64,000 nucleotides of DNA from Drosophila miranda (GCF_003369915.1 NW_022881614.1:13384001-13448000), one strand, 5' to 3'; counted from the first letter of the stretch, positions 47,747 through 60,560 are shown. Program-made: numbers and translations. The notes: a model not told the origin generated them from the letters alone.

Positions 47747-49135
47747 CTGGTTCGGGGCAGGCGTCCCCAGCAGCAGAAGCAATACTACCCGTTGTGGTGC
47801 GTCGGGGACTGGAACTGGAGCGGGCGGAGAGCAGAGAAGAGAGGAGCGGAACAGCAGAAGTCGTGCGGGCGTCTCGTACCGTCTCGTCTCGTCACGTTAG
47901 TCGAAAACTAGTGTCAAAACGGTATAGGTTGTCTCCTAGGAGCTTTTCTACAACGCAATTTGTGCAGGATAATTGAAGAAGACAAATGACAAAACAGGAA
48001 ACTATTTTTGTATAATTTGATACAGAATCAACACAAGCACGACCACAAACACACAAGAACACACCAGGACACACACACACACTCGCCCACAATCATAAAA
48101 TTGCATTTATTCAACATAGAATACAAAACAAACAGACAGACAAATCCGGACAGACTCAGGCGCCCAAGGTTCTGTTGCCCCGTAACCTGCAATGTATGTT
48201 GGCTGGCCTGGCCAGACCCTGGTCCTGGTCCTGGTCCTGGCCATGGCCACAATATACATAATATGTAATACTTAATTGCCACTTTCTTTTATGTAACCAT
48301 TTGTTTCATTTTCAACACATAATATTCAAATTAGTTGAAGCCCTAAAGTAAGCAGAAAGCTCAGCAAATGATTTGTTAATTCAATTGAAAGTGACTACGC
48401 ACGGTCAAGAACGAAAATAATTGTAAGCATAAAATGTTAATTATTTACACTCGCCGCTCCTCTTTTTTATCTTCTATTCTCTATCTCGTAATTGTTCTGA
48501 TAATACAATACACAACTCTCTCGTTCGTTTTGAAAATCGTTGCTTCCCTTCCCATTTTCTGCCAGCCCGAACTAGTTGTTATATTTTTGTTCGAAAGAGA
48601 TGATGATTGATTGAACGCGTTGATTATATTGTAAAAACTTTTTTTGCGTTTAGGCCCAGAGAGGAAGCGGGGATAATAGCGACGAGGACGAATAACGAAT
48701 AGCTTGAACAACAAAATATACACTTATGAATTAAATTTAATCTATTTTCCCCACTCGCCTACTACTGCTCCTGCTCCTGCTCCTGCTGTTCCCATAACCG
48801 GCGTTATCTGATAGACGTCAACACACACACAAAACCAAACCCCCACTCACATTTCAAAATGAATACCAACATTTTAATTTTGTGCAATCTTCTTGATTTA
48901 TATTAAATTGTTTTCGACATATGTATGTTTCCCCACTTAAAAAATAACTTATGCGATGCGGTGTGTCCGCGAGAGGAGCACTTTTTAATACCTTGTATCG
49001 AGTGTCGGCTGTTTTCTCGACATATACCCATACAACCCGTGCATTATTTGACAGTTGAAACACAAAGTATAAGAAAAATTCTAATTTTTTACCATTACTA
49101 TACAATAAAAACAAAAACCATATAAAACAAATAAA
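47747..49135 (+). other. Dp1 3' UTR and downstream sequence
   Basis: Non-coding, AT-rich. Candidate AATAAA signals at 49104-49109 and 49130-49135. Contains a CTGGTCCTGGTCCTGGTCCT repeat at about 48218-48240 next to TGGCCATGGCCA, and a CTCCTG repeat at about 48768-48785. Confidence 0.55.
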
Positions 49136-49856
49136 AAATGTAAACAATCATGTATCTTTATTTCAACTTTTGTTCCCTAGTTTCCTGCGCTTTGTTTAAA
49201 CCACTTACATTTTCCGTTTCTTTAAGAAAACAACAAAAAATCAACACCAAGAAGAACAGACCTGATATTAGTATCCTAAGAATCTAACGTAGAAATAACC
49301 TTAATGTATATATTTTCCTATATTAACGGACAAAAATCAAATGAATGAGACGAATGCAAATGGCATGGCCCAGCTGAAAGGCAAAGATCACGATTTTCAA
49401 AGCAGTTATTTGTCATTTGAAATAAAAAGTTTTAAAAGTCTCTTTTCTTTCATATCCTCTTTCAAGTGTGTTACCCGATCTGGCAGCGGTCCTCGCTTAA
49501 AATGGTATCGACTATCGATATTCGCTACTAAACGAGTGCGTTACTATACCCGTCCCGTGCTTGTTTATATAATCTTGTTAGAGTTTGTGGAATATTTGGT
49601 GCTTCCATTCGACACGACGTTTAATTAACAGACAAAGTGTTTTTCTTTTTTAAATTTTCCTGATGCATAGTGATGGAACACTTGGAGTATCGATATCACA
49701 GGTATACATCAGTGATACGTCAACAAAGATATCGATAGTTCTGGAGCTCAAGAAACAAAAAGTATTCTTCAACTAAAAATTAAGCGACAAGTGCTAAAGT
49801 TTGCTATTTATTAAAAAGGTTCCAATTAAGAAAAGGCTACAACAGCCGTCGCAGCA
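49136..49856 (+). promoter_or_regulatory. Promoter region of the TPD52-family gene with three perfect DREs
   Basis: Three exact TATCGATA motifs (49513-49520, 49688-49695, 49730-49737), the DREF/BEAF element typical of Drosophila housekeeping promoters. The last lies 120 bp before the ATG at 49857. No gene is seen in this gap. Confidence 0.55.
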
Positions 49857-52800
49857 ATGGAGGATCGTAAGTGTGTCCCTTTGCTCTCAATGTTATCAGT
49901 AAGATGCCCTTGCACATGTTTGGTGTGGTTGTTGGCCAGCTCTTCTGATTGGGACACCTTTGTTTGGGCCACCGCCAATTAGTCGGCGACTTTGACCAAA
50001 GTATAGAAATTGCTCTGATTGAGCCCATTGGAAATTCATAAGCTGGAGCAAGCAAGGTCTTGGCTTTAGCCGTAGCTGCCAGGAAGCTCTAGCTCTAAGG
50101 AAATGCTGGATGAGTCATGTTTTTGTTGGCATGCAGCGCTGTCACTGGGAGAAAGACTTTCCTGCCGCAATTCTCGGAGCAGAAGTCGTGGGAGTCGTTC
50201 CAAATGCCAAGAGAAGAGACTGACGCCGGCGTGTAAACATTGTATGGCATACGTGGCAGTGAAATACAAATACAATATTCTGTCGTTCCGGAAAAGTCAG
50301 TGTAGTGTGTGGGCGGAGTGGGGGAGGCGTCGAAAGGTCGGAACTGATTGCAGAAACGCCTCCTCGGATATATGTATATTTGATCGGGTTTTCAGTAGCA
50401 ATATAATTATGGGGGCTTGCTTCCAGCGAAAACTGCAGTCTGTTTCAGTATCGAAATACTCGCTGCCACTTGTGGATCGATTCGAGCAACAGCACCACTC
50501 TGGATGGTTGGCCAAGGGAGGGGAGGGTGGAGGCTGTGGCAACAAACTAGACCTAGGGCCGCATCAGAGTGCCAATGCTGTGTGTGTGTGTGTGTGTATT
50601 GTGGCTTGTGGCTGCTGCTGTTGTTCCTACTTTGCCTTTGCGCTCTTTTTCTGTGGCTTGTCTTTCGTGCTGACACGAAACGCCACAAGCAGACAAAGCC
50701 AGGCCTGAGAGGCTCCGCTGCTACCAATTGTTGAGTCGAGCTCAAAAGCCCCGACTCAGTCAATGTTTTGCCGCAGAAGAGCGCGGAAGCCAGCAGATCG
50801 AAACAGCCAGCAAAAGCCCAAACTAGCTCAATCCCGCGCGCGGCGGTTCGATGAAATCACCAGAAAACGATAGCAAGCCAGCAAGCAAGCCAGCCATGTA
50901 TTTATGAGAACTGAAACCTCAGCAGAGAACACAACTGGATACAAGCGAAACGAGAAAATGTGCTCGACGCTTACTTTTTAAATGTGATACACGACACCGT
51001 GCCACGTTCGCGATAGAGAAAGTGCTTCTTAGAGATGAAACAGACCACCGACAACGCAGAATGAGCGAGTCGGAGCCCGAGCCCGTTAGCTTGGAGTTCA
51101 TCGAAGACCCCTACCTGCCGCGCCTCGATAAGCTCACCACAACGCCCTCGCTCGACCAGGACCAGGACGACGACTCGGCACTGGGTGCGGACTCGGACTG
51201 GTACGAGGAGGCCGAAACCGATCACCTCGATCAAATCTTTTACGACGTGGACTCGGACTACGCCAACACCCTGGAGCTGCAGGCGGTGGAGACTGAGTTT
51301 GTGGGCCCCAAACTGGCCAATCAAGCGGCCTCGTCATCGATGGCGAAACGCTTTCGCCTGAGGTTCTTTGCCAAGCGTAAAATGCGAGACGTTAAGGTCA
51401 CGTTCATAGACTTTTCGAAACCGTATCTGGCCAAGATATCGAATATCGATAACTACAAGCGGTTTCTCAGCATCGGTCAGAGGTAATGGGGCATTTGGCT
51501 GGGCGGTACTTGGTCTCTAGGGGGGCTTTTGGTTCTGGTTTTTTTTTTCGCATGCTCCCTCTCTCCCAATCAATCCCAAGCCGTGACTAATCTGACTAAC
51601 TTTTCTGCCTCTCTTCCCCGCTTGCCATTCAACTGGACAGTTTGTGAGTATAAACCATCCAAGGAACCAACTAATCGAACAGAAACTCATGCCATTCATA
51701 ATGTATATACGTATAAAAAAAAAACACCAAAATTCGATGCACAGCCTATGACAAAGTGTTTGAGGAAGTGGCTTTCCAAGGAGGTTAAAGACTTCTCGCA
51801 GACAACGCTTCTATTTGCACATGCCCCCAGTCAGATTGGAAGCAGCTTAGGTTGATCTCTGAGTATTCGATATAATTAACGAGTGTTGTTCACTCACAGA
51901 TAACAGCGCCAACCTTTCGGAGCCAGCATCTCCAGCAGCTTCTGTGGCATCAGCAGAAATTGCCGCCGAGTTTGCCGCGCTCAGCACGGAGGAGAAGGAG
52001 CAGCGTCGCGCCGAATGGAGTCAGGTGAATGGCGGGAGAAGGATCTGAAAGTACTTCATACCTAAAACTGATTCCCCATTGCAGGAACTGGCCCGCGTGG
52101 AGGAGGAAATCAACACGCTGCGCACTGTTCTGGCCTCGAAGACGCGTCATACCTCGGATCTCAAGCGCAAGCTGGGCATCACCGTCTGGAAGGAGCTCAC
52201 AGATGACATGAATCAGGGCGTAAAGAACATCAAAGAGAGCACTGTGTAAGTCGTAGATGGGAGGATGATGATTCCGCCGTCGATAGCCATCAATTAACCC
52301 GACTTACAAATTTTAATTTAATTTTTAATCATGCTTTTGTTTCGGTACCATGCTAAATGAGAAAACATGTATTTATTTAGTTTCCAATCGGTGGAGCGGT
52401 CGAGCAAAGCATGGGCACTTTTACTAAAGCCGTACACGAGGCACCTCTGTAAGTAATTGTGTTTAAGGCCGACTCGACTCGTGCACGGCTCTATGGGAGT
52501 CCCACTAACGATAATCGATGTGTTTCATGTGCTTCCCTTAACACAACTATAACATCTCACGCCTGTTTGTTACTAAACCCCAATTTGTGACTCTGATCTG
52601 CCTATGATTTACGTAATGATTAATCCGATCCGCTTTTCTATTTACTCGTATGCATTACCAGGTACCAGCGCACCGAATCGGTGCTGAAGACTACGGGCGA
52701 GAAGACCGCTTCGGTGTTCGGCAGCATTACCAGTGGCATTACGTCGAAATTGTCACAAATGAAAAACTCAGAGTCGATGCGTTCTATCGAAGCTTCAGTT

Positions 52801-53242
52801 GGCTCTGCCTATGAGAACGTTAAAGTAAGCTATGAACACAACAATTGTATGTGCCAATCTCATGCGGTAACTACTATTTTTATATATCTGTCTGTTATAC
52901 ATCTCTCATACTCTTTACGCATTCGATTTGGCTGCCTTTCCACACTTAACACTGTTTCGGAGGAGTTTTGCATGTCTCTTCTACACATCTCACAATCACT
53001 CCACACTATACAGTAGACAGTACTTGGATTGGGACTTTATCGGTTTATTTCTCTTGCTTATATACAAACATCTCTTTGAGGATTTCTTTCTACACCTTGT
53101 TACTACAACTGCTCGGTTTTCTGTTCTCTTGTAGACCAAGGTGACATCCCGCTCGGGTTCGGTATCCAGTTTCCCAGATGCTATGGATGAGAACAACACA
53201 TTCTCGGGACTGACCTCACCCACAGACTCGCTTACCAAATAG
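49857..53242 (+). CDS. CG5174: TPD52 (tumour protein D52) family protein
   Basis: Small coiled-coil protein of the D52 family, linked in animals to vesicle trafficking and lipid storage. Short-isoform exons: 49857-49866 (ATGGAGGATC), 51900-52024, 52085-52245, 52662-52824, 53135-53242 (TAG). Phases are consistent and the predicted length is 188 residues, normal for the family. Exon 3 encodes the conserved coiled coil (ELARVEEEINTLRTVLASK) and the RKLGITVWKEL segment. Exon 4 encodes TTGEKTASVFGSITSGITSK, the hallmark D52 motif, then MKNSESMRSIEASVGSAYENVK. The C-terminus is Ser/Thr-rich. No lesion is visible. Alternative first and cassette exons are listed separately. The FlyBase symbol is from memory. 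Confidence 0.9.
51061..51482 (+). CDS. Alternative first coding exon for the TPD52-family gene (or a separate short gene)
   Basis: Open frame starting MSESEPEPVSLEFIEDPYLP, very acidic for about 80 residues, then basic (MAKRFRLRFFAKRKMRD) and ending ISNIDNYKRFLSIGQ before a possible AG|GTAATG donor. It lies in the long first intron of the short isoform, on the same strand. The obvious donor leaves two bases, whereas exon 51900 needs one base, so either an earlier donor (CG|GTCAGA at about 51475) or an extra exon is used. The link to the TPD52 gene is inferred. Confidence 0.6.
51745..51783 (+). other. Candidate 39-nt cassette exon of the TPD52-family gene
   Basis: Preceded by GCACAG, length 39 nt (13 codons), phase-matched to both exon 1 (one base left over) and exon 51900. 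Encodes YDKVFEEVAFQG. The donor GTTAAA is weak, so this is tentative. Confidence 0.45.
52381..52448 (+). other. Candidate 68-nt alternative exon of the TPD52-family gene
   Basis: Good acceptor (TTTATTTAG) and donor (GTAAGT). Continues the upstream frame as FQSVERSSKAWALLLKPYTR but, being 3n+2, throws exon 52662 out of frame and soon meets a stop. It would give a truncated C-terminus. Confidence 0.4.
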
Positions 53243-54402
53243 ATTCCATGGGAACAGAACACCAACAACAGCACGCGTTAAAAAATAAAAGAAAGGAGAG
53301 CAAAAAACACAAACCAAAAACACACCAACACACCAACTACCACTTATCTAACAATTGCGATATTGTGTCTACGCCTAAATCTAACCAGAATTGAATTATT
53401 TCTTTCATGTGTATGTGTGTCAAATTATATTGAAAATGTTTGGCCCTAAGGAGTATATATTATAACATTGCATATATTTATATCTGTGTGACACAATCGA
53501 GTACTATCCGAGCATAAATGCTTTGAACTTTAACCGGAGTAGAGTGGAGTGTAGAACTTGCTGCATTCATATACATATATACTATACCTATCAGACTAAG
53601 TGTATGTGTAAAGAACTAACCAACCCCCCGCACTGAGGATTCGACGAACCTCTTCATTCCCAACTTTTTCAATACTTATTAAACTTTAACAGAAAAAACC
53701 ATTGTGGAAGAAAATATATATATGTATACACATGTATATTTGTTTTAAATTTTATTTTTTTTATTCTCTAGGGTTTTGCATCCATGGTTAGGTGGCGCAT
53801 ACTGTAAGGAGAACATTTTAAATTTATTTAAAAATATACATTTGAATAATCGATCAGATCAGAGCTTAAGACTCACACACACACGATAATGTAAGACACA
53901 CATGTAGGACTAATTTGTTGCTACTGCTGGTCTAAGATTTGCTATATGTGTATGAAATCTTTAAATAAATGCCATATTGTTTGCCTCAATACGAAAGCGC
54001 CCAAAATGGTTTCCATTTCAAAAACCCCGCAATTGGTGTGTATCTCTGATGGCAATAGCAACTCTACCGCATCAGAGCTGCATTATGTCATCAGCTGTTC
54101 GACAGGGTGGAAAGTATTCCATTCCACAAAGTAAGAAAATAAATGACGAATTTTGAATGAAAACAAAAGCCAAAGAATACGCGTCGTGATGCATAGAATT
54201 TAAAAACGTATCGGCTACGTGCGGCTTCAAATTAAAGTGCAATTAATTAAATATATATGTAGTTTTATAGAGCGGAAACTGGTCCCGTCCCCAGAACAGA
54301 ACAGGCCAGACCAGGCGTCGAGTTCGGCATTGTTCTAAATGCCGATACAAACTCATGTATGTACATGCTTAGTCTAGTTAGTCAAGAAACTACGGCGGAA
54401 AG
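53243..54402 (+). other. 3' UTR of the TPD52-family gene and intergenic DNA before PIG-O
   Basis: AT-rich, several AATAAA-type signals (for example about 53284, 53964, 54139), TATA/CATA repeats near 53570 and 53720. No gene seen. Confidence 0.5.
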
Positions 54403-57400
54403 ATGAACGTCACGTACTTGTTCGTGCTCATTTGGCTGGCCTTTTTGATATGCAGCGGAGTATTGTTGTTCTCCCGTGGGTTTTTGCTGGCCCGCGTCTC
54501 CAAAACGGAAACGAGCACTTGCCGCCGCCTCTCCACGAACCCCAATGATGTGAGTATAGCCTGAGAAACATTTGGATGGCATCCACTCCCGGACTTTACT
54601 GTAATGTGGTGTCATTTGCAGGAGTATGTGCTCACGTGACCGAAATCTTTAAGGACGTCAATGCCTCGTCCAACTTATGTCTTCCACAAAAGTCCAAAGT
54701 CATTATCCTAGTCGTTGATGCGCTTAAATATAAATTTGGCCTTTATAAAAGTAACATTACCGAACCGTTGCCTTATGAGAATAAACTGAGTGTGCTGCAG
54801 CAGCTCCTGGAGCGCAGTATGTTGCAGCGCCTGAAGGGCCTAACAACCGGCAGCCTGCCCACGTTCATCGATATTGGCTCGAACTTTGCTTCGCCCGAGA
54901 TCAACGAGGACAATGTAATCGATCAGATAGTTAAAAGCGATCTGCCGCTGGTGTTCTTGGGCGACAGTACCTGGACCGATTTGTACCCGCGCCGCTTTAA
55001 GCGTGCCTACTCGTATCCCAGCTTCGATATATTCGACCTGTATAGCGTTTACAATCAAATAATGAAACATTTGCCCAAGGAGTTGATTAGTGACGATTGG
55101 ATCATTGCGGACACAAGCATGGACCCCTGCACGAGGAGATGGCGCGCAAGCTAACCGAAATTAATGAGATCATAGAGTAAATACTGGTCATAGGACACCA
55201 ATTCGATGAATATAGTCTTTAATATTGCACTTACAGCTCCGTGGTAAATGGCATGGGCAACGATACCACGTTGTTGGTGATGGGCGACCATGGCATGACA
55301 GCATCCGGGGATCACGGCGGCGACACTGATGACGAAACGAACGCTCTTTTGTTTGCCTACTCCAAGCAAAACAAGTTCTTTGGTAGCGATTCGGGCTCTG
55401 ATAGCGAAATACTTCAGCAGGTGAGATAAGACAAGCGATGAGCTATGTAATCTGGCACACACAATGATATGTTGCTAACTGTCTCGTGTTCCAGATTGAT
55501 CTGGTTCCCACACTGGCGGCAATACTGGGCGTGCCCATACCCTACTCCAACTTGGGGCTGATCAATTTCAACATCGTTCCCGATGTGGCAGTGCCGCATT
55601 TGAGCAAGTTCCAAACCCTTCTCCTGCATGCTTGGCAAAACGCTCAGCAAATCTATCGCTACTTCTTCAAGTATGCCATGGAGAACAAACGAACATTCGA
55701 CGTTCAGGAAACTGAGTTCATACTGCTCACCCACAGAGTCCAAACCATTTACAATGGGGTCGCCTACAAGTCGTTTGTGCGGGACTTGAACACCAATTTG
55801 CGTGATGTTCTGAGCACGTGCCGCGAGATCTGGGTCAAGTTTGAACCAACGCAGATGTCCCAGGGCCTTCTCTTCTGCTTCCTGCCCATATTCTTCGCCT
55901 TTCTTCTGATCAATTGCTCCCGCCCCGCAGACTACCCGAAGATGTTCCAGCCCAAGGGAATTTTCTACACCTACCTCCTCAATCTCGCCGCGGGCGTCTT
56001 TGGATATCGCTATTACAAGAATTTCTCCTTTAAGACAGAAGAGCACGGCGTGATCTTCTTTACAGCCATCACTAGTACTGTCATATTGGCGTTCTACACC
56101 TTGCAGCATTGGACCAACATAGCCAGCAACTGGGCAAATATCAGACGCTTCGGACACATGCCCACGCGACTGCTGCTCTTTTCCATCATGGCCGTGTTCT
56201 TCTCATTCAGGAGGCGAAGATTTTGTCCTATCTCCTGGTGGCCGTTATTCTTCTGCTATCCTACGAGCTCCTACAGCTCAGTGCCCGCTTCGATTTCAGG
56301 AATAAGTTCAAGGCATCCCAGTTCTTGCGCTCGACCGCTCTGAGGCTGATCCTGTCCAGCATATTGGCAATTTGCTTTATACGCTTTTCGTACCCGCTTT
56401 TCCGCTGTCGCGAGGAGCAGGGCAACTGCACGGACTTTGCCACCAGCAAAACCCCGGGATTCTCAATCAAAAAACCGGGTACAGGAAAAACCTACATCCT
56501 GGCGGTTGGTATAATTGTGATCTACACAACGCTCACGCGTTTGTATCTTCGCTCCTGCGGCAACCTGACGGGGAACTCGCCGAACGTGCTGCTGGCTCGC
56601 TACGGACCGACGGTAGCCTTCATTTGCGCTGGCGGCCACGTGCTGCTTGCCAACAGCTCCATCAAGAACATACAACGCACTCACATCGATGCCATGGCCT
56701 TGGTGATCTACGGACTGCTCCTGTTGCAAATCATCGTGCTTAGCTGGGCTCCACTAATGACATTCGTGCTGCCACCACGCAACCCCAACATTCTTACCGT
56801 CAACGGACACGACAGCATTGTACCAGAGATATTCAAGCAAATGAAGCGCATGCCGAGCGACGCAGCGAAATACCCATTGTCTATGGACTGGCCACCGTCT
56901 ACTCCTCGATCACCAATACCTTTGGCATATTCCTGGCTATGATGATGATCCATCGGTCTGGTGATTTGTGTGGCAGTTGGTGCCATTCTGCTCAGTGTTC
57001 AGGGGATCCTACGGTATCGAACTGCCACCAACTTTGGTAAGTGATTGATTTGATTGATGGCTGGATGTGGCACTAAAGAAGACAATTTTCTTTCAGAGAG
57101 CTGTGTGCAGCCGACGTTTACCGCTTTGGTGGGCTGGTTCCTGTTGGCCCACTTCTGTTTCTTTGCCACGTAGCATCAGACAACGCTGTCGCAGATCGAT
57201 TGGCGCGCCGCCTTTGTGGGTCGCACTAGTGGCATTGGCCAGTCGAACATAATCTCCGGTGCCTTGGTCATTCTGAACACCTTCTGTGGCCCAATTTTCT
57301 TCTTCAGCATGTATGCCCTGTTGAGCACGGAGACGTTTTCGCTCTTCGCGCTGTTTCCCAGTCTTATTCGGATCTGCAGTAACAGCGGCCGCAGTGGCAG

Positions 57401-57824
57401 CAAAACTGATCCAGCAGCTGCCATGTCCGATATTGCCAATGAGGCGGTGGGCTTCGATATGACGCGTGGCCAGCTGACTTTGTACGAGTATGAGGATGTC
57501 TTTCTGGGGGCCGGCTTCAAGCTGGCCACGCAATTCTTTATGCTGCAGGGTCTCAAGGTTGGAGCTAATTCTCATTCTATATAATCTGGCCCTACATTTA
57601 ATCTATTCTCCCTCTTATCTCAGATTTTCTGTGCGATGCTGGCCTGCACTATACATTGTCGGCATCTAATGGTATGGAAAATCTTTGCTCCGCGCTTTAT
57701 CTACGAGGCCCTGGCCACCTTTGTCAGTTTGCCGGCTCTCATGGTAGGATATTTTCTGCTGCTGCGCATCAATCGTGCAGTGGACACTCTTATAAAGCGC
57801 ATCAACAAGCCCAAGACGCAGTAG
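54403..57824 (+). pseudogene. PIG-O: PIG-O (GPI ethanolamine phosphate transferase 3), multi-lesion pseudogene
   Basis: PIG-O adds the terminal ethanolamine phosphate to the GPI anchor in the ER membrane. Exon structure persists: 54403-54549, 54622-55176, 55237-55420, 55495-57036, 57097-57557, 57624-57824. The N-terminal signal anchor (MNVTYLFVLIWLAFLICSG) and many family motifs remain (VVDALKYKFG, LTTGSLPTFIDIGSNFA, GDHGMTASGDHGGD, multiple membrane helices). Lesions: frameshift just inside exon 2 (about 54634); in-frame loss of the segment between QQLLERS and LQRLKGLTTG that should carry the catalytic Thr motif; a ~25-bp deletion near 55105 removing the metal-binding segment before CGHKHGP and shifting frame; frameshifts near 56205, 56867 and 56957; and an in-frame TAG at 57171. 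It cannot encode the enzyme. The many preserved splice sites show the decay is recent. Confidence 0.92.
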
Positions 57825-57885
57825 GTTCGATCGCTTTGCGCGTAGTCATTTAACGCTCTCCCATACAATTATTTATTTAGTTTGT

Positions 57886-57891
57886 AATAAA
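57886..57891 (+). terminator. Poly(A) signal of PIG-O
   Basis: AATAAA 62 bp after the original stop codon. Confidence 0.55.
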
Positions 57892-58239
57892 CCGATAGTA
57901 AGGACAACAGATAACTTTGGGTGGACTTGTATTTGTATTTGTAATCGTATTTACTATTTGCTTAAAGCTACATTTAAAATTATCGTTTCACATTCTCCAA
58001 AAGACACAAAAAGTTTAAAATTTGTCGCGGATCCACGGATATACATACATACATACAGCGTTTGTAGTTAGTTATGGCTTGCAAATTAGCACGAGCAAAC
58101 TTGACAAGAAAATTAAGTACAATCGATGGGTTTCGTTGTGTATATATATATATATGTATATTGTTCATGTATTTATTGGGTACTCGCGCGGTATGTCGAC
58201 AGGTTGAAGCGGGGCTGAAAACGTAACTAAGCTAGGCCT
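57892..58239. other. Intergenic DNA between PIG-O and the BEL/Pao element
   Basis: AT-rich, with TACA repeats (about 58040-58060) and a TATA repeat (58140-58160). The 3' edge of the BEL/Pao element could not be placed; no LTR was recognised. Confidence 0.4.
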
Positions 58240-59337
58240 TACGATCTATGCTCCATGATGGTTTGAGCGCCGGGTGGATCGTGGGTCGTAAAATCTCCCG
58301 AGCGCCCCTCCGAGCGCGCGAGAGCGATTTGAGACCGGAGCGCACGAAGTTGGCACAGTGCGCGGCACTCATCTGCTGCTGGCCTGAACATCCTCCCCCC
58401 CCTGCAGGATGCAAAGCCCAATCGGTGTCTATGGCTGTGTGCATGCACCGGATACGATCCATCCGAACACCGTGCTCTGGGCCACAGGAAGGCCGTCCTC
58501 GCGTGCCAGGAACCCGGGATCACTTTCGGGTAGACGTCGGCGCCTAAGACCAGAGAGATGGTGGCTGGTCGATGGAATTGCGCATCTGCGAGCTTCAGAT
58601 CGTCAAATCGAGCCCGGATCGTATCGCTCAACGGTCGGATCGGCGTGCGGATGCGCAAACGGGGCTCGACCTTCAGGATGGCTTCCAGTCGGAAGTCGCC
58701 CGTCTTGGTACGAATGACCGCGGTGCACACCTTCTCGTTGCCGACGCGCGTAGTAGGTAGCTTGAAGGCGGAGGCCAATGAGTCGTCAATGCAGCTCACC
58801 GGCGTGCATGGGTCGATGAGCGCGCCCGTTTCGAAATCCTTCGAGCCCGTATCCAGGACCACCAGCGCCGTCGGGAGGATATTGAGGCTCCTATGTTGTA
58901 GAAGGGAGCTTACAACACGGCACTCAGCTTGAGACGCTGAACTCGAAAACGATGAGGTCGCGGTTCCTACGACCGGTCGGCTGACGGGCGGACGAGGACG
59001 GCGCTCGGCGTGGGCCGATGTAGCTGTCGACTGTATTCCCGAGGCTGAGCGGGCTGGACAGCGAGGCGCGGATATGTGGAGTAGCGTGTGGTGGTTCTTG
59101 CCACACACCCTGCACAGCCCGCCACTGAGGCAGTCCTTCCCGGATTGCTGGTTCGCCAGGCAGTTGGCGCAGTATTTGTTTCTCAGGACATCTCGGAGCC
59201 TCTTCTAGGGCTCAGGCGCAGAAACACGTGGCAGGTCCGTAGCGGGTGTATTCCTGAGCAGACTCGGCAACGGTAGGTGCTTCTACCCCGTGGACGCCGG
59301 CTCTCCCCGGTGCGGTTGGCGCGTGAGCGTGGGGCCA
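58240..59337 (-). pseudogene. Zinc-knuckle plus protease-like ORF 3' of the BEL/Pao integrase
   Basis: An ATG at about 59337 (MAPRSRANRTGE) is followed by Cys/His motifs (CRVCSGIHPLRTC, then CRVCGKNHHTLLH) and, after a Ser-rich linker, a retropepsin-like stretch in which the catalytic triad position reads IDPC rather than a D-S/T-G. A later GADVYPKVI fits the same BEL-type domain. The frame breaks at about 59210. It may be a separate downstream ORF of this element or the front half of a second copy. Confidence 0.65.
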
Positions 59338-59423
59338 TGTCTGGATACGATGAACTAGGAGGAAGGAAAGTGGTCGAAGAAGTATTAGTAATGAAACTTG
59401 GAGCTTTGGAAGGTACATTCGCG

Positions 59424-60560
59424 TTATTGTTGGACGGAACTAGGGCGTTCTACGGGGAGGAGAACGACCTTTACAACAGGCCTTTTAAGGACCCCGCGGG
59501 CAGTAAGGATATCTCCCACACGGACTCTATCGTCAGCGCCGGGATACACGGACTGGACTCTCCCGAGCCGCCATTCATTGGAGGGCAGGTTGTCTTCTTT
59601 GACGACAACCATATCCCCAACCTGGAGGTTTGGCGTCGGCGTCTGCCACTTAGTGCGCTTGTGGAGCTCTTTGAGGTATTCCTCTTTCCACCGCTGGCAA
59701 AACTGTTGGGTGAGGGCCTTTAAATGCTGCCATCGATTGATTATTGATTTAAGGTCACCCTTTATTTCGGGTTCGGCCGTGGACATCAAGGGTCCCCCGG
59801 TAAGGAAGTGCCCGGAAGTAAGGGCCAGCAACTCAGTTGGATTTCGGACATCGGCGAGAGCGGCCTGGAATTAAGGCATGCTTCGATCTTTGCGAGAAGC
59901 GTGGAAAGCTCTTCGAAAGTGTACTTCCGAGTGGACGTGGCCTTGTAAAAGAGAGTTTTGAAACTCTTCACCCCGGCTTCCCATAGACCTCCCATGTGTG
60001 CAGCTCCTGGTGGGATAAAACGCCACGAAACCCGGTGATGGCTGTACGCATCAGTTATCGTGCCCTTAAAGCCATTCTAGGAAGTCACGGGAAAGCACCT
60101 TGGCGGCACCAACGAAAGTTTTGCCATTGTCGGAGTGAATGCGCTGCGGACACCCTCGTCGTGCGACGAAACGAGCGAAGGCTGCAAGAAATTTCTCGGT
60201 CGTGAGATCCGACGTGGGCTCCAAATGGATCGCCTTCGTGGAAAAACACACGAACACACACACATACCCCTTGGCTATCAGGCACGCTCTGCCTGTGTAA
60301 TTCCGTATTTCGAAGGGTCAATTTCGTAGTCAATTCCGGTGTGCGTGAACGGTCTGGAAAAGGACGTTCGTTCCGTAGGAAGATCACCCATCATTTGGGC
60401 TTGCAACTTCTGTCTGTGGATGACGCATACCTTGCAGGAGTTTACCACCCCCTTCATGAGTTTCTGAACCTTGGGAATCCAGAACTTGGATCGGATAAGT
60501 CGCACCATTAGTTGGTTCCCGCCATGAAGAGTTATCCGGTGGGTGAATTGCGCGAGAAGG
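59424..60560 (-). pseudogene. BEL/Pao integrase, several frame breaks
   Basis: Zinc-binding part with RITLHGGNQ and CKVCVIHRQK. Core with D in TGIDYE, D in HSDNGKTF and E in GGLWEAGVKS. C-terminal NEWRLGRV motif. The frame changes at about 60285 (by a GT-rich run), near 60065 and near 59830. Confidence 0.85.

Noticed and set aside
50103..50708. 201-residue frame in the first intron of the TPD52-family gene
   Set aside because: Cys/Ser-rich with a (TGTG)n-derived run. No recognisable domain, and overlapping open frames exist on both strands.
55494..57036. PIG-O frame breaks explained by extra small introns
   Set aside because: No GT-AG pairs of workable size lie at the shifts, and the conserved residues on either side are contiguous.
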